Shown here in pieces: positions 1 through 11,859 of a stretch of 64,000 bases of DNA. The stretch is taken from NCBI GenBank assembly GCA_037576195.1, contig CM075101.1, forward strand, positions 36,456,001 through 36,520,000, read 5' to 3'. This DNA is from Phytoseiulus persimilis (Eukaryota; Arthropoda; Arachnida; Mesostigmata; Phytoseiidae). The notes under the pieces were generated by a model, which was not told the DNA's origin, made no database searches, and worked only from the letters and a program-made list of their open reading frames with translations. The position numbers and the translations under genes are program-made. Each line of letters begins with the position of its first letter. Positions within the stretch are counted from its first letter, which is position 1.

Positions 1-471
1 CCATTGAAGAAAGTTGCCCTCCTCGAGTTCCGGATGTGCTGCCTCTCGGCGAAGGCAAGACCGAGCAGGACCGCGTGGCTCGCCAACGCTGTTCGGGACA
101 AGTACCTGAGCTGTTAAGATTAATGGGTCCCCGACGCAAGAACGAAAACGCAACCAGGATGACAGGACGACAGGACTCTGTGGTTTTTGTGTGGGAGAGC
201 TCGAAAAACCCGGCTTCGCCACAACCCGTCGAGCAACTACTTCAGCCCACCGCCACCGCAGATGTCCTTCCAAGTGTGATGTCATGCCAAAATAAAGTAG
301 GGCACTCTTCATGACTTGACTCTCTCGCCTTTTGTAGACGGGGCAACTTCTGAAGAATACACGTCTGTCCACTCAACTACTAGCTCGAATCCACTGTTCC
401 CCGACAACTCGATTCTGCGAAATCCGAAAAGAAAACTCCTGAATTGGTTTCGTTTTACGGAGAGATTGAGA
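1..471. other. Intergenic, no gene recognised
   Basis: No open segment here resembles a known family. A plus-strand AATAAA at 291-296 could be the poly(A) signal of a gene whose body lies left of the window, but no coding exon on that strand is recognisable. Confidence 0.4.
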
Positions 472-477
472 TTTATT
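472..477 (-). promoter_or_regulatory. Poly(A) signal of cuticle gene 1
   Basis: AATAAA on the minus strand, 60 nt past the stop codon of the cuticle gene ending at 537. Confidence 0.65.
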
Positions 478-536
478 TGATGCTGATGTTTTTCCATTTT
501 GACCGATCACTGGAATATTTACAGAACATCTCCAGT

Positions 537-1437
537 TTACCAGGCTCGGACAGCGGTGTTGTAACCGTATCCGTAGAGTCCGTGACCGTAGGCGCCAGAA
601 GGAGCATACACGTGGGCGGCATAGGCAGCGGGCGCAGCGACAGCGGGCGCAGCGATACTAGCGTAAGCAGGGGCCGCGACGGCGACAGGGGCAGCGTGGA
701 TGGCTCCGTGGTTCACAGCGGTGGAGTAGGCAGTGGACTTGGCTACTGCGACGGGGGCGGCAGCGTACGTGGGAACGGCGGCGTAACTGGGGAAGGCAGC
801 AGCAATGGGCGCACTGATGGCACTAGCGGCAGCGATGGGGGCTGCGGCGATTGCTGCACCAAAGCTGGAGATGGGGGCAGCGATGGCGGAGGCGGCAGAG
901 GCAACGGGAGCGGCCACAGCGGCGATGGGGGCGGGCAGAGACGACGCAGCATTGTAGGAAGCGGCCGCGGGAAGAGACGGAGCGGTTCCTTGTTCGTTGG
1001 TGGCGATCGATGCACGGAATCCGGCGCCATCAGCAACGTAGTTCACGACACGCTGACGTCCGTCAGCAACGTTAAGTCCGTAGGATCCAACTTTGACTCC
1101 ATGGGATCCAGACTCCTGGCGGAAGGATCCTCCGGTCGAGTGTTTCTCGTCATATCCGAAAGCGTAGTTTCCGAGACCCTGTCGAGCAGACGCAGTTCAT
1201 AATGGAATCAGCGATTCGAGATCGAGAAGAGAGGAGAGACGACGCTTGGAATCGACGGCGAATCGAGATTCGAGGTGAGCGAGTTGGATGTTATCCGGCA
1301 CTAGCCGTCGAAGCCAACATTTCTTTCGCATGGCAATTACTCACGTCCTCAGAACGGTGCTGAACAGAGTTTCCAGAGGAGAGGAGAACTCCGGCGTTAG
1401 CGGCGGCAGCGACAGCCAAGACGATGAGGACCTTCAT
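537..1437 (-). CDS. Cuticle protein 1, chitin-binding Rebers-Riddiford type (244 aa)
   Basis: Secreted structural protein expected to bind chitin in the exoskeleton. There are two coding exons, 1345-1437 and 537-1178, joined by a 166-nt phase-0 intron (donor GTGAGT, acceptor CGACAG). Exon 1 encodes a hydrophobic signal peptide (residues 1 to about 15) and a short linker ending Arg-Ser-Glu-Asp. Exon 2 opens with the Rebers-Riddiford domain at about residues 32-95: Tyr-Ala-Phe-Gly-Tyr-Asp, then Gly-Gly-Ser-Phe-Arg-Gln-Glu, Gly-Ser-Tyr-Gly-Leu, Asp-Gly-Arg-Gln-Arg and NYVADGAGFRA. This is followed by about 150 residues rich in Ala, Pro, Val, Ile and Ser, ending Val-Arg-Ala-Trp. It is the leftmost member of a same-strand family that reaches 29 kb. 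A TATA box lies 60 nt before the ATG and an AATAAA follows the stop. The family assignment is firm; developmental stage and tissue cannot be told. Confidence 0.92.
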
Positions 1438-1496
1438 GTTGTATTTCGGGTGTTTGCTCGATCTGGGAGATCTTGCCAGAAGAAAGTTTTCGTCTG

Positions 1497-1504
1497 CTTT
1501 TATA
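1497..1504 (-). promoter_or_regulatory. TATA box of cuticle gene 1
   Basis: TATAAAAG on the minus strand, 60 nt upstream of the start codon at 1437. Family members have the same element at a similar distance, which supports it as a core promoter. Confidence 0.65.
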
Positions 1505-4500
1505 GTGACGCTGGACAACCGAAAGTCTGGCCGAAGATCCGCCCCGGCCTTCCAAGGACACAGAAGAAGAGAACTGGAGCCATCAACTTCATTTTCTCTC
1601 GTTGCGAACGCCGCTTCCTCTCGTTGGGCGCCGCTGAGTCTCGAGTTGATCATGGGTTCATGGCCGCGAGCCGGTGCACGGACGGTGTACAATGCAAGTG
1701 CTCCCATACTCATTCGCAATTTCTATTTCATCGTCCTCATGGCCGTCTTCCACGTTTTAGCTCGAGAGTGTTTTCATTAAACGTCTCAGGCCGCTCACAC
1801 CCTGCTGCGGGATCGATTGCTGGACCGGTATTTCTGCTCGCTCAAAAACCGAAAACGCTTCTCCGGTACTTTGAAATGCCCCGAATCCAGGCCCCAGAGT
1901 ACTCGGTTTGAAGCAGCCGGATGGCAGAGTTCATGATAAAATATTCGACTCTGCTCGATGAGCCGAATATTCGGCAGTTGAGGGGAGTGGTTAAACCGTT
2001 GGTGAAAGCAAATAGGTTCGCGTAGTCTTAGGCAGCTTTGGCGTACATTTGTTAACATGAGTTATTCACTGCTGAGAGCGACCCGCTCCATAATGCGAGC
2101 GGGGTGACCAACAAACATTGCCGATTTCTCGAGGTTCAGTACGAGCCTCTGGAGGAGTCTCTCCAAGAGCATGGCCAACGTGCGGGGGTTCTCCTTGTTC
2201 AAAAGATGAGGCCAGTCTTTGAGTGGTTGCGGCGTTTGGCACCAACGGCGCAGCGGTCAGCTACCCCTGGTCAGTGAGTCCTTGGCAAAAGAGTCTCGCC
2301 GCACACCCGCCCTAGATAACCGAGAAGACGTGCCGTATTCATTACAATATCACGTCAAAGATTATCTGTGTCCGCCGGCCATACAGCGGAGAGGACCCCG
2401 TGATAATCCCTGAGTAATGCAAATTTCCCGAGAGTGCTGGTACGGTCCCGTTCACTGTCGACCCAATGCGTTGTATCCTCTCGCTTCGGGGTCGGTGGAC
2501 GAAATTGGACGACTTCTCTCGTGAATTGAAACAGAGCTTCACACGTGGTTTAAGGCTGAGCTCGATCAACCACCCTTGTCTCGATCAAATGAGTTCCGAG
2601 GTAATTCAGCTATTCCGAGGTTCATGACAGGGCGTCATCAGAAGACAGGTTTGTCATCAATGAACGGCAACTTCTGGGTATTTTTCTGTCCCAGCAGGAG
2701 CAAGATGGCGTTCCGGCCAAGCAGCTGACCAACGTGGCACACGCGGATTTTCTCGGACCATTTCTAATCAGCTGCACAAGGGAAATCCACCGGACATACT
2801 TGAGATTCCAGAACCGCGGATGCAGTGCGAGGCAATCACATCCACCACTGCCTTCCAACACCCCAAGAGAAACTATGTCTTCCGAATCTACTTCCCTATG
2901 GCTCTCGACGAAACCCTCGGTTGCTACTGGATGCGGATAGGGACATTCTGAAATGAAAATCTCTGTCCTGGTTACGGGAATCAAGGCACTCGTTCAGATC
3001 CAAGTTGATTGAATCGCCGTGAGGAATCGTTTGCCGTTGAAATCCCCAAAACGCGGCCGCACTTGGAGCCGAGAACGCCGTCGAGGCTTGTCAGTCTCAG
3101 GTCGAGGCGGGTGCTGCTGGCGAGTACAATGAGATCAACGTCTGGGCTTCTGGGGGCGGTGGCGGCGATGGATGACATAATTATACTTCAACATCGAGGA
3201 TTCCCGTGGCCGGTGAGTTCTATTGAAGCTCGTCCATCCCATGATCTTCACAGAGAAGGGATCATGGTATATTTTTTTCGCTCTGAGCGGCCAAGAGAAA
3301 TATTCGTAGTGTCCTGGATGAGGTCGAGACCGCGACTTCGCATCTTACTATAGCCGGATCGAACGCATGCGAGGAATCTTTTCACGGTTGATTGACAACC
3401 CGAGTCAAACAATAGCTGCACCGACCCATCTGATGGTTTGGGGCAGTGGCGTGCTCAGCGTGGGGAAGGGGGGATTATATTATGCTCGAAACGCTGGAAG
3501 TAGCCCGTAGAGATCCAGTCTCATCAGGGATATCCTCGAATGTTTAGAAACTACGTTGATTGCGACAAGAAAAGCTCGCGACGATGATGATCATCACATC
3601 CCTTGTTTGCGTCGAAATTGAGGTTATCAGAAAGGCGCCGCACTGGGTGCCCTCCTGAGCACAAACGAGTTCCCCAGCTCTCGGTCCCTATTCGTCCGAT
3701 TCATAGAGAGGATCATCGAATAATTCTATTCTTCGAGAACATCAGCGCTTGCCAGATGTTCACACGAACATCGGCAGCGAGAAGGACAGGAACACTCCGA
3801 GTCTCTCAGGAAATCAAGTCGTTCCGTTTGGTTGAAAGTGGAACGGCATCTGAGAGGAGCTCGGAGGACTCATGAATTCGCGTCCGATTGAGCTTTCATT
3901 TTTCCCCGAGCTCTGCACTGCAAGCTCATGAGCCGCTTCCGATGAAAATACAAACGAACCTGAACAGATTGTGTCCCAACAGCTTGAGACTACATCGTCC
4001 CATTTTTAGCGGGAATCGCTCTGAAACTCCACAAACTACGAGCTCGGACACCCAGCTGGAAGACCAATTAATGAGTCATGCAGGCCCCGTTGAAGCCCTC
4101 GCGACGTCGTGCCTTCGTGAGTCATCCAAGGAATGTTGAACCCTCTTATCATTCCGCTGAATTCGTATCGAAACGAGGTTCTTTTATCTCCGGACCGCCA
4201 CTTGCATGTAAAAAGCCCTTCCCAACATGAATTCTAAATGTTCATCCAGCACCATGGGCACCGAAAAATCTGTGAATAGCATGGAACAACCCCAACAGGT
4301 GCATCATCAGGGCTCCGAGTAACATTTCACGAGGTTTTTGATTCCCTGTGAAGTTTGAGTTTGAACAAATAACTCGGTGCGTTGAAACAGAATCTCGACA
4401 CCCTCGCGATCGCATCCTCACCGGATTTTTTTTAATCTGGACGAAATTGGACGGAAACCGATGCTCCCTTTCAGGAACAACGCAAGCAGTGACGGCTTTC

Positions 4501-7254
4501 GAGAGGAATTCACGATACGATCATTTTCTACGGATGTGAGAACTCTCTGTTTTCAAGTCGAAGCGAAGTATCGGCCCATCAGCGTTCAAACCAAAGCGAG
4601 TTGTTCGGAATCGACACTGGGAATCGTAGCACACGCAGAGTTGCATCGGAGTCGGCTGAGGGCCCTTGGTAAGCGCGTCATAATGCATGATACTTCTGTT
4701 TCTCTTGATCCGCTTGCCAAGAGCGCTATGATTCTGTGACACTTTCCCTGGAAAATCTACACGCTAGAGATACGATCTTGCCCCTTGAGCGAAGGATTTG
4801 GAATCGAGTCAGACTTTCGCTGAAAAAAAATCAATGAATGACCAAAACCAGAAACTTCTACAATGATGTCTGTGGAACGACACGATGTAAAAGGCGAAAT
4901 TAGGAACGAGCATCTCGCGACGCTTTCGTTATCTGAAAACTAAAGTCGGAGCAGCTCGGAAATTAGTGCCTGAAACCGAAATTCATGATGCAGGCTCACA
5001 TTAAAATGATTCTCACCCGAATCCCGGAGTCGACCACGAGAAAGTTCGAGGCACTCACTCGACTGTTTCGTCGGCGATGGTTCAAACGTAGCCAACACTG
5101 TTGGTACCGCTCCAACGATGGCTAATTATCTCGCATCTTTTCAGCATCTTGGTCGGTTCGTTGCCGTACTCCTCTCCTCAAGCAATTTGAACATAATTCA
5201 GAAAGACTAAACGGGCCGTTTCTTCGGGTATGATCCTATGACGTTGAGTGTTGAGCTGTATTCTCCAAACCGAAGCTGTTACTAGAGTGGTCTGGAAACT
5301 AGATTCAATTTCGAGGTCTTCGAATCATTGGAATCTTCCGGTGGAGCGATTCTCATCTGGATAAAAGTGAGAGGTGGCGTTTCCTTAGAAGGGAATCCAC
5401 GATGAGCTCGATCACACCGCTTGTGGAGTCTTATGGGAACACTGCGAGTTTGAGATGAATAACGCGCATTCATCCGCATCGACTCCTCACGTCGGTTTTG
5501 TCATTTCTCATTTCTGTTGCATTTTCGGAGTCATCCACAGCATCGCGCAGGACAAACATGAGTTCACCATTCATCAGGATCGTCAACGTGGTGAACCACT
5601 CTGAGTTGATGACTTATGTCTCGGATAACGCTGATATCAACCCGCTGGGGGCTCCATATTCAGAAGTTGCAGAATGGTGGAGGATTTCGCGTCATGGCCG
5701 ACGAAGCCCTGTGGGCGGGCAGCTGGCGCTCTCCCCGCTATAGTTGGGGAGATGTTCACGGAGTGCTGAAAATGTCGTGATACGCGAGGGAATGTCGGTT
5801 TTGAATTTGGAATCCACCAGAGTCTGCTCCTGCCAAATGGTTGACGCAATGTATTTTGTAATAATTTCTGATTTACTCCATTTTGGCTGTTTTTCAAACG
5901 ATCAAATGTTCGCTCAGTCCAGAAAGGCCGGTGATACGCATCTGTTGTGTAGCAGCGTCCCGCGAGTGTAGCGCGTCTTGCAGGTCTACGATTAAGCAGA
6001 GAGCGTTCATCAACAAATTTTCGCGCCTCGTGTCCTCCGCAACAGAGCGTGCGTTTAGTTGGTTAATGTTCCCCACATTCCCGGTCATCTGTGCTTGAGA
6101 AACCTGACCGGTTTCGCGTCTATATAGAGAATATATGTCCGAAAAGTCAAGTGATGCAGGGATATTCATATCGATGTTGAACTAGCCTTCCTCGAAGTTC
6201 TGGACCTCACAGTCATGAGCGTTTGGTTGTCCTGAAATCACGCGCCTTCAGTGCTGTTCGACGGTGGTAGAATGTCGCAAAGGGTTGGATCGAAAGTGTC
6301 TGCGCTCCAACTCCCGTGTGGATCGGAGAAAGGTTATCCTGCAACCTGATCCGCTCATGCACAAGGCATCAGAAATAAAATCGGGGAAAAATCCTCTGGG
6401 CTGAATAGAGAGATGATTGGAAACCGGATGGAGAACGCCTTCCCGATCTCCGAAATTCGGAGAGATATGCTCTGTCTTTTTCGGGTTACCAGGCTTCGGT
6501 TTCGGAAGCATTCGCAATCTCCAACGAAAGCTTGCTCCGAGGTATGTTGGCGCCTGTCGGTACGGGGCAGGTCTAGAATATTCAACAACGCTGAATTTCA
6601 AAAACCTGGTGCCCCTTCATCGCCAAGATGTTCGAATGTACCTTGCATTAGCAACGCATTCTCAAGCCGCGTGAGTAGGTGACGTGACAATCATCAGTGA
6701 AAGTCAATATGCGAGCATGTTTCGCTAGTATTCACAGGCACTGCCCACAAGAATCCATTGATGAAAAGCTGTTATCGTGAGCGGATGATTCGACATAGGT
6801 ACCTGAGCGAGCAACTTTTCGCAATGAAGCCCGAGAACGCAAGTATGACGACTCCGATTCCCCTTCATATCACCAGTTTCCATCTGATGTCAAAGCGCTC
6901 CGATCAGGTAGCGGCGCCGCTCAAATTGCCCAAGTTCGAGGCCCGGGGATGAAGCCTGAGTTTTGATACGTTAAGCTCGCAAAGTGGGGTCAAAATCGTA
7001 GGACGTTCTAAAAGGAACATCCTATCCTCTTTGCGAATTCGATCAAATTATGCGAAGTGCCTGAATGCGGGGTCAACGTTTCTAGGTCATGCGATACATA
7101 GAGATGAATTATTATTTTTTTGGGCGGAGCTGATAATCTTCCTTCGGGCTCCTCGGGAAACGCGCTGCTTCAACTGGAACCATTGATTGATTCGGTGGAT
7201 CTCATCCTGCAGCAAGCGTCACACGATTCATTCTCTGTTTTTGCTTTGTTGCAG
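1505..7254. other. Gene-poor stretch, no gene recognised
   Basis: Open segments up to about 120 codons occur on both strands, but none shows a recognisable domain, signal peptide or consistent splice pattern. That number of short ORFs is expected by chance in DNA of about 50% GC. Single or divergent exons could be hidden here. Confidence 0.4.
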
Positions 7255-7442
7255 TCCTCTTCGGTTTCGCCAAAGTCCTAGCAGCCAGCCCTATCACTCA
7301 CCCTGTGTCAAACTCGGACCCTTATAATTTGAATGTTGCAGATATAAAGGTGCGACTCCACGAAATCCGGCATGAGCTTCCGGTCACTCCAAACTGCCAG
7401 TATTCGTCATCAGAATTAGCAGATCCGGAGTTCGAACGCTGA
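7255..7442 (+). CDS. Possible terminal exon of an unidentified secreted peptide
   Basis: A pyrimidine-rich tract ending TTGCAG (AG at 7253-7254) is followed by an open frame of about 62 codons ending in TGA at 7440-7442. The frame begins hydrophobic (Leu-Phe-Gly-Phe-Ala-Lys-Val-Leu-Ala-Ala), like the end of a signal peptide. It continues as a polar chain with Asn-Leu-Asn-Val-Ala-Asp-Ile-Lys and a single Cys. There is no ATG in frame, so a first exon further left would be needed; I could not find one. I do not recognise the product. This could be a chance open frame behind a chance acceptor. Confidence 0.2.
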
Positions 7443-10400
7443 GGTATCATCTTCCTTGCTTTTTCTGTGACAGCAAACGCTCACAAGGTTCGTTAAGCAT
7501 AACTCAGGGATTTTACGAGAGTTCTGATCCAGGAATCATCACGCTGCTTCCGAGGACTCCGATCACGCACAGAGAAGGCAAGTAAGATGGGAGTTCCCAC
7601 TAATTTATACTGGATAAATCATGAGATTAAAGGTTATCGATGCGTGTGAGGATTCCTGTCCAAGGCGGTTCCGTTTATCACGAACTCCAGGAACCATCGT
7701 CGATCACGTAGGCACGTAGGTCTCTGAGATCATGGAGTTTTCGCGGTTCGCGCATATGATCGTACGGAAACCGTCACCTACATCCTCCGAGCTGTTTGGA
7801 AGAGAGCTCCCAGACGTGCGTAGCACTCGAGCGTTATGCAGTATTCCATGTCGAGCTTAGTTTTAGTCTCGTGCTCGGAATTTGGAGAGTTCACCTGGTT
7901 GCAGAGGAATGCAGCAGCGACTCGGCTACATATCTCAACGAAGAATAGGATCTCATAGGATCTCTGCTCTTCCACCTGAGAAGCCTTGAGATCCCAGCTG
8001 TTCCCAGTGCTGATCAAGCAGAAAACTCTGAAATGGTAGTTTCACATACTAACGATGGTTTCGCGTGCAAACGTAGAGTGTTTCCCGTGTTGTCCTCGCT
8101 GAGGTGAGTTGCGCCCCAGTCATGATTCCCCTCCCAGTCTAAAGGGAGCGATTCCAGGAGCAATTCATTGAAATCTCCTTCGGGCTCTCCGGTGGCACCA
8201 CTGTGGTTTTCGGGCGCGCCATCCCAATGCGGGGAGAGAAGGCGAAACTAATCTATACTCTCCCCATCGTTCGAACAGCGTCGTTGTTTGATCCTCGATC
8301 TCATGTTCGGGCGGCTGAGCTTCGTGATCACGATGGCCTGGAGATTCAGTTTTTCCCTACACATCAATTTCCTTCCATTTTGTCCACCATGAGACTCGGT
8401 GGAAATCCACAGCTACGCGTCTGACACGCTGACCGTCTCCAATTTGTCTTATCGGATCTCGAAACTCGGCCGACGGATGATGGATTGGATTGCCTGGAAG
8501 AGAAATCAGGGGCGGCCCGAGAGAAGCTCATATGCTTGAGAAGCTTTTCGTTCCCCGCACGATTGATCCCACTGCATCGCTCGGTAACCAAGAAAAATGG
8601 ATATCCATTCTTATTTCCGAGCTTTCCGAGGGGGTGCACATACTGGTCTCGGACTCAGTCTTAAATTGATCGAGTGAATGCCGAAATTGAATGAGGGCTT
8701 CTCCCGTGAATTTGTGACCCTCTCAAAAAATCAGAGCGTTTTCGGTTCATCACGAGCTAAGTTTCAGGAGAAACCGGAGCCTCGAAATTCGTTGCATAAA
8801 TGACCATGTGCTAGCAGAGTGCACCAAAGCCACAGGGAACGACGTTTTCACGTCAAAAGTCGTTCGCATAAACCCTGCCGAGTGCAAACTCGGAAATTTT
8901 TCAGTTGTCGAGGCGGCGGATAGAACAGGAGAACTTCAGAGCACGGAGTCGATGAAAGTCCTCCGGACCCGCATCGGAGTTCTCGAGTTGGATAGACTGC
9001 AAATTCGCGAGCACTACTCGCGGACACGCGCCGTTAGCGCGGATCCCAGGGAGCGCAAGACGAATACACTGATTCATCTAAGCGGGCCTCGGCCGGTACC
9101 GTTCACCCATGGAAGAAGCTCAGGATCCTGCACCCTTGATTATCGATATGTTCGTTTTCTAACGTTCCGATACTGGGATGCGAGTCCACCACTGTGATCT
9201 CAAATCCGATACGACAGGAAAATGAGGCTGCCCGTCCACTGAGTTCGAGATTCTCTTTGAAGAAGGGCACAGAAGGAGAAAGATGCTGCAGAGTGGGGTC
9301 TCTCCTGCTCCATTCGATTAGTCGAAGGAGACATGAGAAGTTTGGCTTTCTCGGGGGAACGACGCAACTCCCCCACGGACAGCCCGACGAGGTCAGAAAC
9401 CGCTGCCTGCCTTTCATGAGGGGCTTGAGGAGCTACGTTGATGGCGACAAGCTCCACAGAGCGATAGCCGAATGTAGGATGTTGCTCAGCCTCCAATGGG
9501 ACATGAGCTCGACGAAACCAGCAAAAGTACCCTACCTCATGGCTCATTGTGGCGACGTCCTCGGTTTTCGGGGTTATCGAGAGTCAATCCCGATTTTCTA
9601 CGACATTCAGATAATAACCACCCTGTAATGCTGCAGGTGACTGAATGATCAGATCACAAACTTGGTAGATAATGAGCTCGACAGAAAACGAGCTAAGAAA
9701 AAAAACAACGAGGCACAAATAGAACTTCGCTGCTAACAAACTCATCAGATGAAAAAACATGAGGATTTGAATCGTCCCAAAATCATGCGAGGACCATCCC
9801 CAGATCCGGAATTATTCCATGATCGCTCCCAAGATTGTCCCAGTGAATGCTCGAAGTCGTACCAACTTAAAATTGTCCGCGGAAAAATCCTGAATTCGTC
9901 TCGGAGTCTTCCAGAACCAACTCATGAAGTTCATAACCTGATGAGCAATTTATCTGCTACAGCTCTTCCGGGAGAAATCAGGGAGAAGGTTCGATGCCCG
10001 ATACAGTTTTTTTGGAGCACTGGAAAAAATGGTTCGTTATCGGCAGGATTCTAGAGTGATACTTGGAGCTCCCGAATGAGCGGACTTTCTTTCGCCAAAA
10101 ACGGACATTCGTGGGGCGGATATCATGCTCGAAACCGGACATGCGGGTTTCGTACTTTTTCTAGATGAATTCAGCTTCGACCTCTTTGATCGGATCAGCT
10201 TGGGTACCGCTCAGGCTCTTCATTCGTCGGAAAGTAGGTCCGCATCTTCGATCGTGACAATTTGTGTCGCCTGTCTTCTTCTACACGGGGAAGGATCGCT
10301 CCGCTTCTGCATTACCCTGGGGAGGATGGCTCGCCTAAACACGCCGGAGTCTCTCTCTGACATTCTCTGAAGTCGATCGGAACCGGGGTTTTCGCCCATA

Positions 10401-11116
10401 ATTTCTTTGAGCCGTATCGCGGAAGGACCTTCGATTGTTCTCTGAATTGGGCTTAGGATGTCGACTTGGCTCTCCCCGAGATCGACCGGCATTCTACTTG
10501 TGTGATCGATCTAGGCAGCACTGGAAATCGGGCAACTAAATCCTGCTAAACTGCCGGGAGAGCCAGCACGTTTGGGCCATCGACCATGAATTTCAGCGAC
10601 GAGCTGTCTGTGGGTTCTGGTTGAATCTTCGAGACGAACAATTCGATTCCCTCAGCATTTTCATGAGAGTAGGATGCGTGAATCAGAAATGTACCCCAGC
10701 GTGTGATCACCGTCTCAGCTGATTCCCCATCGACGAGGCCGCCGGAGGCCTTAAACTAGATTGCTGAATACCTCTCGCGATGTTTTGAAACTCCGTTAAA
10801 AGAGTCAATACACAGCCCCGCAGATGAAGAGCGAAGACCAATATTCCGGCTGTTGGAAAAGCGCTCCTACTCACCCCCCTCAAATCCCGGAATCCTTTCG
10901 CGCTCTGTTGCCCGAAAACATCGAGCTTCTCGATGGGAATATCCATGGAGAACCATGGTTGACCACTCGATCTGTGAGCCTTGAAACCGGACGTTCTCTT
11001 GGTTGCTCAGTGCCCTTCGGGTAATAGGGGACGGCTCCATTGGAATCTGCCAGATCGGACACGCGCTGCATGAGAAAGTGAAGATGGCCCGGATGCCCCA
11101 AATCGGGTACTCAATA
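7443..11116. other. Gene-poor stretch, no gene recognised
   Basis: Two plus-strand open frames (8808-9197 and 9194-9628) are the longest, but their composition is unremarkable and they show no motif. I see no repeat or mobile element. Confidence 0.4.
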
Positions 11117-11122
11117 TTTATT
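11117..11122 (-). promoter_or_regulatory. Poly(A) signal of the diverged cuticle gene
   Basis: AATAAA on the minus strand, about 120 nt past the stop codon at 11243. Confidence 0.5.
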
Positions 11123-11242
11123 CAGTACTTTAATCCTTCCTTGGGGTCAGCTGCTGACTAGCACTTGAACTTTCGCCGAGCCCGCCAACTCGTTACGTGT
11201 ACCCCAAACGGAGGTGAACGGTGCTCACGAATCGCAAACACT

Positions 11243-11798
11243 TCACCAGGCTGGAACGCCGGTGGCGTAGACCATGGGGGGCGCGATTTTCGAAATGGGA
11301 GCCACGATTGGAGCGACGATCGGACCTGAGATAGCAGCGGGCGTTGCGTACCGCTGAGCGGTAACGGCGCGAAAGGCGGAACCCATCGTAGGGGCTGCGT
11401 AGGGGAGGGCAATGTATATTGAGGCGGTTGTTGCCCGGTGAGCAGATCTTTCTCCACCGAAGCCCGCGCTCAGAGCAGCCCCGTCAATTTTGTTCAGAGC
11501 GTACCAATCCGTCATGGTTCCGACGAATCCAGTTTTCTTCCTCAATGATCCAGCGGTCGATCGCCCCAAGTCACGGCCGGGAACGTAGCTTGCTAGTCTC
11601 TGGTGAGGATCGGGTACAGATTTTTCGTCACTGGACAGCTTCGATTGGGCTCAGTCCGAGCCTGCTATGGAGCGAAACTAACAAAGTCAAGAAAACAAGA
11701 CTCACATCCTCGGAACGCTGCGGAGCGGAGTCGCCAGAAGAAACTACAGCGGCGGTTTTAGCCGCAATAATGGCGGCCAGAACGATGTGGGCCTTCAT
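11243..11798 (-). CDS. Diverged short cuticle-family paralogue (149 aa)
   Basis: Exons 11706-11798 and 11243-11599 are joined by a 106-nt phase-0 intron (donor GTGAGT, acceptor CACCAG). Exon 1 is intact: a signal peptide starting Met-Lys-Ala-His-Ile-Val-Leu, then Gln-Arg-Ser-Glu-Asp at the exon end exactly as in the relatives. Exon 2 aligns with them at its start (Leu-Ala-Ser-Tyr-Val-Pro-Gly-Arg-Asp, then Ser-Thr-Ala-Gly-Ser-Leu-Arg-Lys) and at its Ala/Pro-rich end (Val-Pro-Ala-Trp). However, the core of the chitin-binding domain (Arg-Gln-Arg-x-Val-Asn-Tyr-Val-Ala-Asp-Gly) is not recognisable. The frame is open throughout. A TATA-like box and AATAAA are in place. It is either a gene under relaxed constraint, a gene with a changed role, or a young pseudogene with no stop yet. 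Confidence 0.62.
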
Positions 11799-11849
11799 CC
11801 TGTTTGAAGCTCAGAAACAATTCTGTCGCAGCTGAGAACGAAGAGACGC

Positions 11850-11859
11850 TTTTTAAAAA
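11850..11859 (-). promoter_or_regulatory. TATA-like box of the diverged cuticle gene
   Basis: A CTTTTTAAAA-type element on the minus strand, about 55 nt upstream of the start at 11798. This is the spacing seen in the intact family members, although the motif is weaker. Confidence 0.4.

Noticed and set aside
444-1202. 252-codon plus-strand frame rich in Gly and Ser
   Set aside because: It is antisense to the Ala/Pro-rich cuticle exon. The same shadow frames occur opposite every cuticle gene and opposite the Gly-rich GAR1.
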